A DNA stretch of 64,000 nucleotides from Arenibacterium halophilum (GTDB lineage: Bacteria; Pseudomonadota; Alphaproteobacteria; Rhodobacterales; Rhodobacteraceae). A program made the position numbers and the translations under genes. The notes beneath the pieces were generated by a model. It worked only from the letters and a program-made list of their open reading frames with translations, searched no databases and was not told the DNA's origin. Shown here piece by piece: positions 9,248 to 17,262 of the stretch. Position 1 is the first letter of the stretch. The number at the start of each line of letters is the position of its first letter. The stretch lies in NCBI RefSeq assembly GCF_005938225.1, contig NZ_VCPC01000003.1, positions 682,001 through 746,000 of the forward strand. Reading direction: 5' to 3'.

Positions 9248-10749
9248 GCGCCGCTGACGCGAAAGGCGATGGCTTCGGCCACATGCGGGCGGCGCACATT
9301 CGGGTCGTTGTCGAGGTCGGCGATGGTGCGGGCCACGCGCAGCACCCGGTGATAGCCGCGCGCCGACAGGCCGAACCGCTCTGCCGCGCGTTGCAGCAGG
9401 TCACGCCCCTCGGCATCCGGCGTCGCGATCTGTTCCAGCAGCGCGCCCTCGGCATCGGCGTTCAGTTCGGTACCGGGAACGTCGCAAAACCGGGCCTGCT
9501 GCACCTCGCGCGCGGCGGCGACGCGCGCGGCGACCGTGGCGGTGTCATCGCCCGAGGGCGGCAGGTCAAGGTCGCGGAAGGCCACGGGCGGAACCTCAAG
9601 GCGCAGGTCGAACCTGTCCATCAAGGGCCCCGAGATTCGGCCCATGTAATCCTCTCCGCAGGTGGGTGCCCGCGAACAGGCGCGGGCCGCATCGCTCAGA
9701 TAGCCGCATTTGCAGGGGTTTGCCGCCGCCACCAGCATGAACCGGCAGGGATAGCGCACATGCGCATTTGCCCGAGCGATCATCACCTCTCCGGTTTCGA
9801 TCGGCTGACGCAGGGTTTCCAGCACGGTGCGCGGGAATTCCGGCAGCTCGTCCAAGAACAGCACGCCATTGTGGGCCAGGCTGATCTCGCCGGGGCGCGC
9901 GTTGCGCCCGCCGCCGACAAGCGCCGCCATCGACGCGGTGTGGTGGGGTGCACGGAACGGGCGGCGCCGGTTGATGCCGCCGTTGTCCAGCAAACCGCAG
10001 AGCGAGTGGATCATCGAGGTGTCAAGCGCCTCGGTCGGGCTGAGATCGGGCAACAGGCCAGGGAGCCGGGCGGCCAGCATGGATTTGCCAGAGCCCGGCG
10101 TGCCGACCATTATAATGTGATGGCGCCCGGCGGCGGCAACCTCCAACGCCCGTTTCGCCCGTTCCTGCCCTTTCACATCGCGCAGGTCGGGACCGAGACC
10201 GCCGGCGATCATCGCACCGGGGCGCGCGGGTGTCAGCGGAGACTGCCCGGTCAGGTGGCGCAGCGCATCGCCCAGCGAGCGTGCGGCAAAGGTGTCCGTC
10301 GCCCCGACCCAGGCGGCCTCTGCCCCGCAAGCCAGCGGGCAAAGCAGGGCGTGGCCTGCCTCGGCCGCGGCCATGGCGGCGGGCAGCGCCCCCAGCACCG
10401 GCACCAGTGAGGCATCAAGCGCCAGTTCGCCCAGCGATACCAGCGTTTCGACCTTGTCGGGCGGCACGATATTCAGCGCGGCCAGTAGCGCCACGGCGAT
10501 GGGCAGGTCGAAATGGCTGCCTTCCTTGGGCAGGTCGGCGGGTGAGAGGTTGATGGTGATGCGTTTGGACGGCAGCGCAATCGACAGTGCCGCCAGTGCG
10601 CTGCGCACGCGGTCGCGCGCTTCCGACACAGCCTTGTCGGGCAGGCCGACGACCGAAAAGGCAGGCAGGCCGGGTGCCAGCGCGCATTGCACTTCGACCA
10701 GGCGCGCCTGCACCCCTTGAAACGCCACCGTGTAGGTCCGCGAGACCAT
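9244..10749 (-). CDS. comM: YifB/ComM family Mg-chelatase-like AAA+ ATPase
   Basis: ComM is a hexameric helicase that promotes branch migration while incoming DNA is integrated during natural transformation. In Rhodobacter capsulatus it is needed by recipients of the gene transfer agent. The 501-residue protein has an N-terminal Lon-protease-like ChlI domain ([20 protein letters not shown]), then an AAA+ domain with Walker [12 protein letters not shown], Walker [12 protein letters not shown], and a C-terminal helical Mg_chelatase_C domain ending [21 protein letters not shown] cysteine cluster ([10 protein letters not shown]...C...C) is also typical. The ATG at 10749 is preferred over the TTG at 10755 because GGAGGG lies six bases upstream. 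The stop shares CTAG with gshB. TTAACCAT lies 22 bases upstream of the start. Confidence 0.94.
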   Translation of the reverse strand: MVSRTYTVAFQGVQARLVEVQCALAPGLPAFSVVGLPDKAVSEARDRVRSALAALSIALPSKRITINLSPADLPKEGSHFDLPIAVALLAALNIVPPDKVETLVSLGELALDASLVPVLGALPAAMAAAEAGHALLCPLACGAEAAWVGATDTFAARSLGDALRHLTGQSPLTPARPGAMIAGGLGPDLRDVKGQERAKRALEVAAAGRHHIIMVGTPGSGKSMLAARLPGLLPDLSPTEALDTSMIHSLCGLLDNGGINRRRPFRAPHHTASMAALVGGGRNARPGEISLAHNGVLFLDELPEFPRTVLETLRQPIETGEVMIARANAHVRYPCRFMLVAAANPCKCGYLSDAARACSRAPTCGEDYMGRISGPLMDRFDLRLEVPPVAFRDLDLPPSGDDTATVAARVAAAREVQQARFCDVPGTELNADAEGALLEQIATPDAEGRDLLQRAAERFGLSARGYHRVLRVARTIADLDNDPNVRRPHVAEAIAFRVSGA

Positions 10750-10771
10750 GCCCAACCCTCCGCCTTGGAAA

Positions 10772-10805
10772 ATGGTTAACGCGGCGAAGGTTTATTAAGG
10801 GTTAA
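10772..10805 (-). promoter_or_regulatory. TTAACC motifs upstream of comM (CtrA-like)
   Basis: On the minus strand TTAACCAT occupies 10779-10772, and TTAA-CCC-TTAA occupies 10805-10795, both just upstream of comM. TTAACCAT resembles half of the alphaproteobacterial CtrA site. The spacing does not match the full TTAA-N7-TTAA consensus, so this is only suggestive. Confidence 0.3.
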
Positions 10806-10814
10806 CAGCGGGCC

Positions 10815-11495
10815 TCAAACCGGCCAAGGCGTGCTGTCGAGCGGCAGAAGGTATGGTTCCGGATCATAGATGACCTCTTGCGCCTTGGCGCGCCAATCCC
10901 GCATCGCCGGTGTCGACAACAGGAACAGGCAGTAGGCGCGCGCGGCGTCGCTGACCGGCAGGCCATAGCCGATGATCCGCGCGGCGACCGGGGTATAAAA
11001 AACGTCGGCCAAGGACCATGCGCCGAACAGCGGACCATCTGCCGCGCCAGATACCTGACGCGCATAGTCCCAAAGGGTTTCGACCCGGGCGATATCACGC
11101 AATACCGCCTCGGACGGCTGAAACTTGCTATAGCAGCGTTGCAATTGCATCGGGCAATCGCCGCGCAGGGCGGAAAACCCGCCGACCATTTCGGCGCAGA
11201 GCCAGCGGGCGGTGGCGCGCTGGGCGGCCTCCGTCGGCCACAGACCGGCGTCGGGGTGGCGTTCGGCCAAGGTTTCGGCCATCGCAAAGCTTTCGCCTAC
11301 GACCGTGCCCTCGGGCGTGCGCATAGCCGGCACCAGTCGCGCCGGGGCAAGGGCGGCCATATCTTCGGCCATCGTACCGGCGTATAGGCCGATCATGTGG
11401 GGCGTGCAGGGGATGTTGAATGTCTCGAACATCAGCCAGCCGCGCAGCGACCAGCTGGAATACATGCGGTCGCCGATAAAAAGATCATATGTCAT
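10815..11495 (-). CDS. Glutathione S-transferase family protein
   Basis: This is a 226-residue soluble GST-fold protein that probably conjugates or reduces substrates with glutathione. The N-terminal thioredoxin-like half opens MTYDLFIGDRMYSSWSLRGW, where the SSWSLRGW segment holds the Ser/Cys position that activates the thiol. The cis-proline loop is RLVPAMRTPEG and the glutathione gamma-glutamyl contact is VVGESFAMAETLAE. The C-terminal half is helical and ends with a conserved-looking DWRAKAQ helix. Its substrate cannot be told from sequence. It stands alone between comM and the cobU pair; gshB, which makes its co-substrate, is 1.5 kb away. Confidence 0.87.
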   Translation of the reverse strand: MTYDLFIGDRMYSSWSLRGWLMFETFNIPCTPHMIGLYAGTMAEDMAALAPARLVPAMRTPEGTVVGESFAMAETLAERHPDAGLWPTEAAQRATARWLCAEMVGGFSALRGDCPMQLQRCYSKFQPSEAVLRDIARVETLWDYARQVSGAADGPLFGAWSLADVFYTPVAARIIGYGLPVSDAARAYCLFLLSTPAMRDWRAKAQEVIYDPEPYLLPLDSTPWPV

Positions 11496-11553
11496 GGGGT
11501 TAGGTTAAGTCGCATGGCGCAAATCGCATAACGCGATTTTGTTCGCACCCCGA

Positions 11554-12132
11554 TCACGGACAGTGATTGATCGCCCCGACGCGCCAGCCCTGGGCTGTCC
11601 GCTCCAGCTGAGTCAGCGACAGGTTGTCGATCTTCTGCCCCAGTGCCTGATAGGGCGTCTGGCCCCGGGCGCGCTGGATTTGGGTCAGGATCATTCCGAA
11701 ATGCGCGACGATCACGATGTCCCCGCCGGCGTGGTCGGCGCACAGCCGGTCAATGACGGCGTCGATACGCGCGCGCGCCTGATTCCAGCTTTCTCCGTTG
11801 GGCGGCGCGATATCTCCGGGGGTTTCCCAATAGGCGCGTGACAGGATGGGGTGGCTTTCGCCGATCTGGCGGGCGTTCTGCATCTCCCAGTCGCCGAAGT
11901 GCAGTTCACGCAGCGCCTGGTCGTGGGGCAGGCGCTGGCGTGCCCCTTGAATCGCATCGGCGGTGGCGCTGGCGCGGACCAGGTCTGACGACACAACGAC
12001 CGCCCGTTCCGGCAGGGCTGCCGACAGACGCGAAAGCGCGGCAATGTCGCTAAGATCGGCGGGAATGTCCGACCAGCCGACCATGGCGCGCGCGTGGGTC
12101 GGCCCGTGGCGGACAAGGTGCAGCCGCGTCAT
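11554..12132 (-). CDS. Histidine phosphatase family protein, probably alpha-ribazole phosphatase (CobC-like)
   Basis: This 192-residue member of the phosphoglycerate-mutase superfamily has the catalytic LVRHGPT motif with His9, a second arginine in VVSSDLVRASATADAI, the LRELHFGDWE acid block, and the late catalytic IVAHFGMI. Its ATG overlaps the cobU stop by four bases (ATGA). The tight coupling to cobU points to removal of the 5' phosphate from alpha-ribazole phosphate or adenosylcobalamin phosphate in cobalamin assembly. Family membership is plain from the sequence; the substrate is inferred from context. No other cobalamin genes are present in the window. Confidence 0.85.
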   Translation of the reverse strand: MTRLHLVRHGPTHARAMVGWSDIPADLSDIAALSRLSAALPERAVVVSSDLVRASATADAIQGARQRLPHDQALRELHFGDWEMQNARQIGESHPILSRAYWETPGDIAPPNGESWNQARARIDAVIDRLCADHAGGDIVIVAHFGMILTQIQRARGQTPYQALGQKIDNLSLTQLERTAQGWRVGAINHCP

Positions 12133-12638
12133 TTCAGCACCTGCGGCAGTCCGGCGATCACCTGCACCACATGGTCGGCACTGGCGGCCAGCGCGATGTT
12201 CAACCGGCCCTGCGCCTCGCGGAATTGCCGGGCCAGCGCATTTTCGGGAACAATCCCGTGGCCGACCTCGTTTGTGACGATGACAAGCCGGGCCGGGCAG
12301 GCGGTCATTGCGTTAACCAATCGGGTCTGTTCTGCCGCCAGATCGGACCCGGCCAGAAGGTGGTTGCTCAGCCACATGGTTGCGCAATCGAACAGGCAAT
12401 GGTCCGCCTGCGAAAGCCGCTCAAGCGCGGCAGCCGCGTCCAGCGGCGCCTCGACGGTGTGCCAAGTCGGGCCGCGACGGTCGGTGTGGATGCGAATTTT
12501 CGCTTCCATTTCAGCGTCATAGGCCTGTGCGGTGGCGATATAGGTCAAGGGGCCCGTTCGGGCATCGAACAGCGATTCCGCATAGGCAGATTTGCCCGAC
12601 GCGGCGCCGCCCAGCACCAATGTGCTTCGGGAAGACAT
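12129..12638 (-). CDS. cobU: Bifunctional adenosylcobinamide kinase/adenosylcobinamide-phosphate guanylyltransferase
   Basis: CobU (CobP) phosphorylates adenosylcobinamide and then transfers GMP to it in the nucleotide-loop assembly of vitamin B12. The 169 residues match the family. The P-loop is GGAASGKS at residues 10-17, followed by YIATAQAYDAEMEAKI, the guanylylated-histidine region IRIHTDRRGPTWHTVEAP, and VTNEVGHGIVPENALAR, which binds GTP. The start at 12638 has GAGAGG nine bases upstream; an upstream in-frame ATG at 12668 would add ten poorly conserved residues. It is the first gene of a two-gene operon with the phosphatase gene and diverges from rpoHII. Confidence 0.95.
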   Translation of the reverse strand: MSSRSTLVLGGAASGKSAYAESLFDARTGPLTYIATAQAYDAEMEAKIRIHTDRRGPTWHTVEAPLDAAAALERLSQADHCLFDCATMWLSNHLLAGSDLAAEQTRLVNAMTACPARLVIVTNEVGHGIVPENALARQFREAQGRLNIALAASADHVVQVIAGLPQVLK

Positions 12639-12740
12639 GTTTTTTTGCCTCTCGAGTGAACCTTTCATGGGGGTTTTGCGTAGTTAACATAGCACTCCTG
12701 TACAAGGGACAAGGGGTGGGTAGCGTCAGGGGGACCGGAA

Positions 12741-13619
12741 ATGCCATTGGATACGACCTATGACCGCGCGATGTCGCGCCGCGCGATGAAGGCAGAATTG
12801 CTGGACGCCGAAACCGAGCTGGCGCTTGCCTACGCTTGGCGCGACCACCGGGACGAGGCCGCCTTGCACCGGCTCATTCAGGCCTACATGCGGTTGGCAA
12901 TCTCCATGGCGTCGAAATTCCGCCGCTACGGTGCCCCCATGAACGACCTGATCCAGGAAGCCGGGCTTGGGCTGATGAAAGCGGCCGAGAAATTCGACCC
13001 CGATCGCGGTGTGCGATTTTCGACCTACGCGGTCTGGTGGATCAAGGCCAGCGTGCAGGATTTCGTCATGCGCAACTGGTCGATGGTGCGCACCGGATCA
13101 ACCTCTTCTCAGAAATCGTTGTTTTTCAACATGCGTCGGGTGCAGGCCCGGTTGGAACGCGAGGCGCTGGCGCGTGGTGAGCAGATGAGCCGGTCCGATA
13201 TGAACCAGATGGTGGCAACCGAGATCGGTGTACCCTTGCATGATGTCGAGATGATGGAAGGCCGCCTGTCGGGCACTGACTTTTCGCTGAACGCGGTGCA
13301 ATCCGCCGACGAAGACGGGCGCGAATGGATCGACGTGCTGGAAGACGACGGCGCACAGGCCGCCGAACTGGTCGAAGGCCGGATGGACAACGACCAGCTG
13401 CGCGAATGGCTGCTGTGTGCAATGAACGCGCTGAACGAGCGTGAACGGTTCATCGTCCGAGAACGCAAGCTGCGTGGCGCGCCCCGCACCCTGGAAAGCC
13501 TTGGTACCGAGCTGGGCCTGAGCAAGGAACGGGTGCGCCAGTTGGAAGTGGGGGCGTTTCAGAAGATGCGCCATTCGTTGACCTCGCAAAGCCAGGAGGT
13601 TCTTGGCTTCCTGCAATGA
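12741..13619 (+). CDS. rpoH: RNA polymerase sigma-32 factor, RpoHII type
   Basis: This is a 292-residue alternative sigma factor of the sigma-70 family. Region 2 holds MRLAISMASKFRRYGAPMND, followed by DPDRGVRFSTYAVWWIKASV (core binding and -10 recognition). Region 3 follows. Region 4 has TLESLGTELGLSKERVRQLE as the -35 helix-turn-helix. Rhodobacteraceae have two RpoH paralogues. The AYAWRDHRDEAALHRL opening and RKLRGAPRTLESLG spacing match the RpoHII type, which in Rhodobacter sphaeroides drives the singlet-oxygen and heat response under RpoE control. I see no convincing RpoE promoter upstream. The ChaN-like gene starts inside its stop (ATGA). The upstream neighbour cobU is divergent. Confidence 0.92.
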   Translation: MPLDTTYDRAMSRRAMKAELLDAETELALAYAWRDHRDEAALHRLIQAYMRLAISMASKFRRYGAPMNDLIQEAGLGLMKAAEKFDPDRGVRFSTYAVWWIKASVQDFVMRNWSMVRTGSTSSQKSLFFNMRRVQARLEREALARGEQMSRSDMNQMVATEIGVPLHDVEMMEGRLSGTDFSLNAVQSADEDGREWIDVLEDDGAQAAELVEGRMDNDQLREWLLCAMNALNERERFIVRERKLRGAPRTLESLGTELGLSKERVRQLEVGAFQKMRHSLTSQSQEVLGFLQ

Positions 13620-14401
13620 CAGGCTGGTTGTGCAGGATTACGGCTGCCGCTCTGGTGGCCTTTGCATCGCAAGGCGCGGGGGCCAATTCCGCGCCTGAAG
13701 TCGTTTTTATCGGCGAGGTCCACGACAATCCCGGTCATCACGCGGCGCAGTCGGTCGAGGTGGCCCGGTTGCGCCCCACTGCCGTCGTTTTCGAGATGCT
13801 GACCGAAGAGCAGGCGAAGCGAGTGACCCCTGACCTGATCGGCGATGCGACGGCCCTGGAAGCCGCCTTGGAATGGGCCGAGTCCGGTTGGCCCGATTTT
13901 GCGATGTATTACCCTATCTTTCAGTCCGCACCGGGTGCGCGCATTTACGGCGCGGCTATTCCTCGCGATGCTGCGCGCGCGGCGCTTGGGGCCGGCGTGG
14001 CGGCCAGCTTTGGGGACGATGCTGCGCGCTTTGGGCTGACCGAGCCGCTGCCCGAAGACGAGCAGATCGCACGCGAGGCTGATCAGATGGCGGCGCATTG
14101 CAACGCGCTCCCGGCCGATCTGCTGCCCGGAATGGTCGATCTGCAACGGATGCGCGATGCCAATCTTGCCCGTGCGGCCCTGCAGGCGCTGGACGACACC
14201 GGCGGGCCGGTCGTGGTGATCGCGGGAAATGGGCACGTGCGTCTTGACCGGGGCGCGCCGGTTTCCTTGGCCCGCGCAGCCCCGGAGGTGCGCCTGCACG
14301 CCATCGGGCAGGACGAGGCGGGCCGGATCGATGGGCTGTTTTCCGAGGTCTGGCCGGGCGACCCAGTTGACCGCGCCGACCCCTGCGCGGCGTTCCGCTA
14401 G
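13616..14401 (+). CDS. ChaN/Tiki-fold (DUF399) periplasmic or lipoprotein-like protein
   Basis: This 261-residue exported protein belongs to the haem-binding uptake/ChaN family. A hydrophobic signal-like segment (ITAAALVAFASQGAGANS) covers the first 25 residues but has no lipobox Cys, unlike classical ChaN. The family core follows: VVFIGEVHDNPGHHAAQ near the N-terminus, VVFEMLTEEQA, AAIPRDAARAALGAG, and the late IAGNGHVRLDRGAPVSLA. The Glu/His pairs at EVHDN and GNGHVR are the conserved metal or haem ligand positions. It overlaps rpoHII by four bases, so it is co-expressed with the stress sigma factor. A haem or metallopeptidase-like role is inferred from the family only. Confidence 0.82.
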   Translation: MTGWLCRITAAALVAFASQGAGANSAPEVVFIGEVHDNPGHHAAQSVEVARLRPTAVVFEMLTEEQAKRVTPDLIGDATALEAALEWAESGWPDFAMYYPIFQSAPGARIYGAAIPRDAARAALGAGVAASFGDDAARFGLTEPLPEDEQIAREADQMAAHCNALPADLLPGMVDLQRMRDANLARAALQALDDTGGPVVVIAGNGHVRLDRGAPVSLARAAPEVRLHAIGQDEAGRIDGLFSEVWPGDPVDRADPCAAFR

Positions 14402-14473
14402 GCCCGGGGGCGGATTGCCTCTGCCCCGTGGCGCGCCTATGGTCGGGCGCAAAGCAATCGGGAAGGCGGGGCG

Positions 14474-15667
14474 ATGCTGACAGGCAAGCGTATTCTCTTG
14501 ATCATCGGCGGCGGCATCGCAGCCTTCAAGTCGCAGATCCTAATCCGAAAATTCCAAGAGGTGGGCGCTACGGTGACGCCGGTTCTGACCCGGGCGGGGG
14601 CCGAGTTTGTCACGCCCCTGTCGCTGTCGGGTTTGTCGGGGCAGAAAACCCATACCGAGCTGTTCAGCCTGACCGACGAAGTCGAGATGGGCCATATCGA
14701 GCTGTCACGGTCGGCCGATCTGATCGTGGTGGCGCCGGCGACGGCCGACCTGATGGCGAAGATGGCGCAGGGGATGGCGAATGATCTGGCCTCGACCCTG
14801 CTGCTGGCGACCGACACGGCTGTATTGGCCGCGCCCGCGATGAACGTGCGGATGTGGCAGCACCCGGCGACGCAGCGGAACGTGGCACAGCTGCGCGCGG
14901 ATGGGGTGAAGATGGTGGGCCCGGGTGACGGCGCGATGGCTTGCGGCGAATTCGGCCCCGGCCGGATGGCGGAACCCGACGAGATTGTCGCGGCGGCTGC
15001 CGGGATGCTGGGGGCGGGGCCGCTTGCGGGCAAGCGGATCATCGTGACCTCGGGTCCGACGCACGAGCCCATCGACCCGGTCCGCTATATCGCGAACCGG
15101 TCTTCGGGCGCGCAGGGCACCGCGATTGCCCGCGCGCTGGCGGCGCTTGGGGCGCATGTGGTGTTCGTGACCGGCCCCGCCGATGTGGCCCCGCCCGAGG
15201 GGGTCGAGGTGGTGCGCGTGCAAACCGCGCAGCAGATGTCGGATGCGGTTGATGCGGCGCTGCCTGCCGAGGCGGCTGTTTTCGCCGCCGCCGTTGCCGA
15301 CTGGCGCGTGGCAAGCCAATCTGACCGCAAGCTGAAGAAGACCCGCGACGGGATGCCCAAGCTGGAGTTTGCCGAAAACCCCGACATCCTGGCGCGAGTG
15401 GCCCAGATGGCGACCGGTCGGCCCGGGTTGGTCGTGGGATTTGCCGCCGAAACAAATGACGTGATTGAAAACGCCACTGCCAAGCGCGCGCGCAAGGGGT
15501 GCGACTGGATCGTGGCCAATGACGTGAGCGCCGCCACCGGAATCATGGGTGGCACGGAAAACGCGGTGGTGCTGATTTCCGACGACGGCGCAGAAAGCTG
15601 GCCGCGCATGGGCAAGGACGCGGTGGCGCGGCAGTTGGCCGACCGGATCGCGGCGGCGCTGGCCTAG
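14474..15667 (+). CDS. coaBC: Bifunctional phosphopantothenoylcysteine decarboxylase/phosphopantothenate-cysteine ligase
   Basis: CoaBC (Dfp) couples cysteine to 4'-phosphopantothenate and decarboxylates the product in coenzyme A synthesis. The protein has 397 residues. The N-terminal flavoprotein domain has [49 protein letters not shown] and the catalytic-Cys loop [13 protein letters not shown]. The C-terminal ligase domain starts near residue 185 with [20 protein letters not shown], then RSSGAQG, and has the KLKK dimer/substrate loop near 290 and [20 protein letters not shown]. Its gene is followed 43 bases later by dut, an arrangement also seen in E. coli, with a short copy of the dispersed repeat between them. 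Confidence 0.97.
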   Translation: MLTGKRILLIIGGGIAAFKSQILIRKFQEVGATVTPVLTRAGAEFVTPLSLSGLSGQKTHTELFSLTDEVEMGHIELSRSADLIVVAPATADLMAKMAQGMANDLASTLLLATDTAVLAAPAMNVRMWQHPATQRNVAQLRADGVKMVGPGDGAMACGEFGPGRMAEPDEIVAAAAGMLGAGPLAGKRIIVTSGPTHEPIDPVRYIANRSSGAQGTAIARALAALGAHVVFVTGPADVAPPEGVEVVRVQTAQQMSDAVDAALPAEAAVFAAAVADWRVASQSDRKLKKTRDGMPKLEFAENPDILARVAQMATGRPGLVVGFAAETNDVIENATAKRARKGCDWIVANDVSAATGIMGGTENAVVLISDDGAESWPRMGKDAVARQLADRIAAALA

Positions 15668-15670
15668 GGA

Positions 15671-15706
15671 CCGCCTCCGGCGGGAGTATTTGGACCGAGA
15701 AGAAGC
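15671..15706. repeat. Dispersed repeat, copy 2 (A core only)
   Basis: CCTCCGGCGGGAGTATTTGG, then ACCGAGAAGAAG, fills almost the whole 43-base coaBC-dut gap. It lacks the flanking GC hairpin. Its AGAAG sits seven bases before the dut ATG and can serve as the ribosome-binding site. Confidence 0.7.
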
Positions 15707-15710
15707 AAAG

Positions 15711-16166
15711 ATGGTGCGGATCGAAATCGAATATGAAGGCGGCGCGGATCGGGCGATTGCCTTGCCGTCCTATGAAACCGCCGGGGCCGCGGGCGCGGAC
15801 ATCCGGGCCAATCTGCCCGGCGGGAAGGCTGTGGTGTTGGCGCCAGGCGCGCGTGCGCTGGTGCCGACCGGGCTGCGCATGGCCATTCCCCAAGGGTTCG
15901 AAGTGCAGATCCGCCCGCGCTCGGGCCTTGCGCTGAAACATGGGATCACGCTGATCAACAGCCCCGGCACCATCGACAGCGATTACCGGGGCCCGGTGGG
16001 CGTGATCGTGCTGAACACGGGCGATACGGCGTTCGAGATCGCCCACGGCGAGCGGATCGCGCAGATGGTGGTGGCGCCGGTGGTGCAGGCCGGCTTCGAG
16101 GTGGTCGAGACGCTTGGCGATACCGCGCGCGGGGCTGGCGGTTTTGGCTCGACCGGGCGCGGCTGA
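15711..16166 (+). CDS. dut: Deoxyuridine 5'-triphosphate nucleotidohydrolase
   Basis: dUTPase cleaves dUTP to dUMP and diphosphate, keeping uracil out of DNA and feeding dTMP synthesis. The 151-residue protein has all five trimeric dUTPase motifs in order: [57 protein letters not shown] and the C-terminal P-loop-like [12 protein letters not shown]. The ATG at 15711 is chosen; a TTG at 15690 would place seven residues inside the dispersed repeat. The stop overlaps the next ATG (TGATG), which links its translation to the MoeB/ThiF-like gene. Confidence 0.97.
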   Translation: MVRIEIEYEGGADRAIALPSYETAGAAGADIRANLPGGKAVVLAPGARALVPTGLRMAIPQGFEVQIRPRSGLALKHGITLINSPGTIDSDYRGPVGVIVLNTGDTAFEIAHGERIAQMVVAPVVQAGFEVVETLGDTARGAGGFGSTGRG

Positions 16167-17209
16167 TGTTGTTGGTGCTGGCACTGGCGGCTGCGCTCTG
16201 GGGGCTGGGCGCGCTGATGAAAGCGCCGCGTCGCCAGCGTCTTGTTTTGATCGGGTTGTTGCTGGGGGTGGTGATCCTGGGCCATCTGGTGCTGCCTGAT
16301 GGGCATGGGCTGCGTGTGGCGACGGGCGGTTCGGTGGCGCCCTGGCTGATCCTGCTGGGGCTGGGCAGCTTGACTGGTGTCTACGCCTACGGTGTGCGGA
16401 GATTGCGTCGGCGCGCCGTGGGGACGGCGGCACCTTCACAATCGACCGGGTTGTTCACAGAAACCGAGCTGGAGCGATACGCGCGCCACGTCGTGCTGCG
16501 CGAGATCGGCGGCCCGGGGCAGGCCAAGCTGAAGCGCGCGAAAGTTTTGGTCATAGGCGCCGGAGGTCTGGGCGCGCCTGCCTTGCAATATCTGGCGGCG
16601 GCGGGCGTCGGCACGATCGGGGTTATCGACGACGACATCGTCGAAAATGCCAACCTCCAGCGGCAGGTGATTCACCGCGACGCTGATATCGGCGTGCCAA
16701 AGGTATTTTCCGCCGAAGCCGCGATGATCGTACAAAACCCCCACATCACAGTGCGCCCGTATCACCGCCGTCTAAAGGCAGACATCGCCGAGGCGCTGTT
16801 TGCCGATTATGATGTCATTCTGGATGGAACCGATAATTTCGAAACGCGGTATCTGGCCAATCGTGCGGCCGTGGCGTTGGGCAAGCCGTTGATTTCCGGT
16901 GCCCTGTCGCAATGGGAAGGCCAGCTTTCGGTGTTTCACCCGGCCCGTGGCGCACCGTGCTATCAGTGCATCTTCCCCGAAGCTCCGGCGCCGGGGCTTG
17001 CGCCGTCTTGCGCCGAGGCAGGCGTGTTGGGGCCGTTGCCAGGTATCCTTGGCGCGATGATGGCTGCCGAGGCGATCAAGGTTGTGACGGGGGCGGGCAC
17101 TCCTCTGCTGGGAGCCATGGCGATTCACGATGCGCTATATGGCGAAAGCCGCAGGATTTCGCTGAAACGACGGCCCGATTGCCCGATCTGCGGCACCGCG
17201 ACCGCGTGA
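16166..17209 (+). CDS. Membrane-anchored MoeB/ThiF/HesA family adenylyltransferase
   Basis: This 347-residue protein fuses an N-terminal membrane region to a complete E1-like adenylyltransferase. Hydrophobic segments lie at 1-18, 26-44 and 57-78, followed by RRLRRRAVG as a cytosolic anchor. The catalytic domain (about 98-347) has TELERYARHVVLREIGGPGQ, the nucleotide loop GAGGLG at 131-136, IDDDIVENANLQRQVIH, DGTDNFETRYLAN, and paired zinc cysteines CYQC (265-268) and CPIC (339-342). Cys282 in SCAEAGVLG is the candidate acceptor cysteine. MoeB adenylates MoaD in molybdopterin synthesis and ThiF adenylates ThiS. There is no C-terminal rhodanese domain. Its start overlaps the dut stop. Which carrier protein it activates is unknown. 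Confidence 0.88.
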   Translation: MLLVLALAAALWGLGALMKAPRRQRLVLIGLLLGVVILGHLVLPDGHGLRVATGGSVAPWLILLGLGSLTGVYAYGVRRLRRRAVGTAAPSQSTGLFTETELERYARHVVLREIGGPGQAKLKRAKVLVIGAGGLGAPALQYLAAAGVGTIGVIDDDIVENANLQRQVIHRDADIGVPKVFSAEAAMIVQNPHITVRPYHRRLKADIAEALFADYDVILDGTDNFETRYLANRAAVALGKPLISGALSQWEGQLSVFHPARGAPCYQCIFPEAPAPGLAPSCAEAGVLGPLPGILGAMMAAEAIKVVTGAGTPLLGAMAIHDALYGESRRISLKRRPDCPICGTATA

Positions 17210-17262
17210 CGAATTCACCCGGCGCCGCCACTCGTCTAGGGTGACGCCAAAGGAGTGCCGCA

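Noticed and set aside
15690-15710. Upstream TTG start for dut
   Set aside because: It would translate part of the dispersed repeat, and the ATG at 15711 matches family N-termini.
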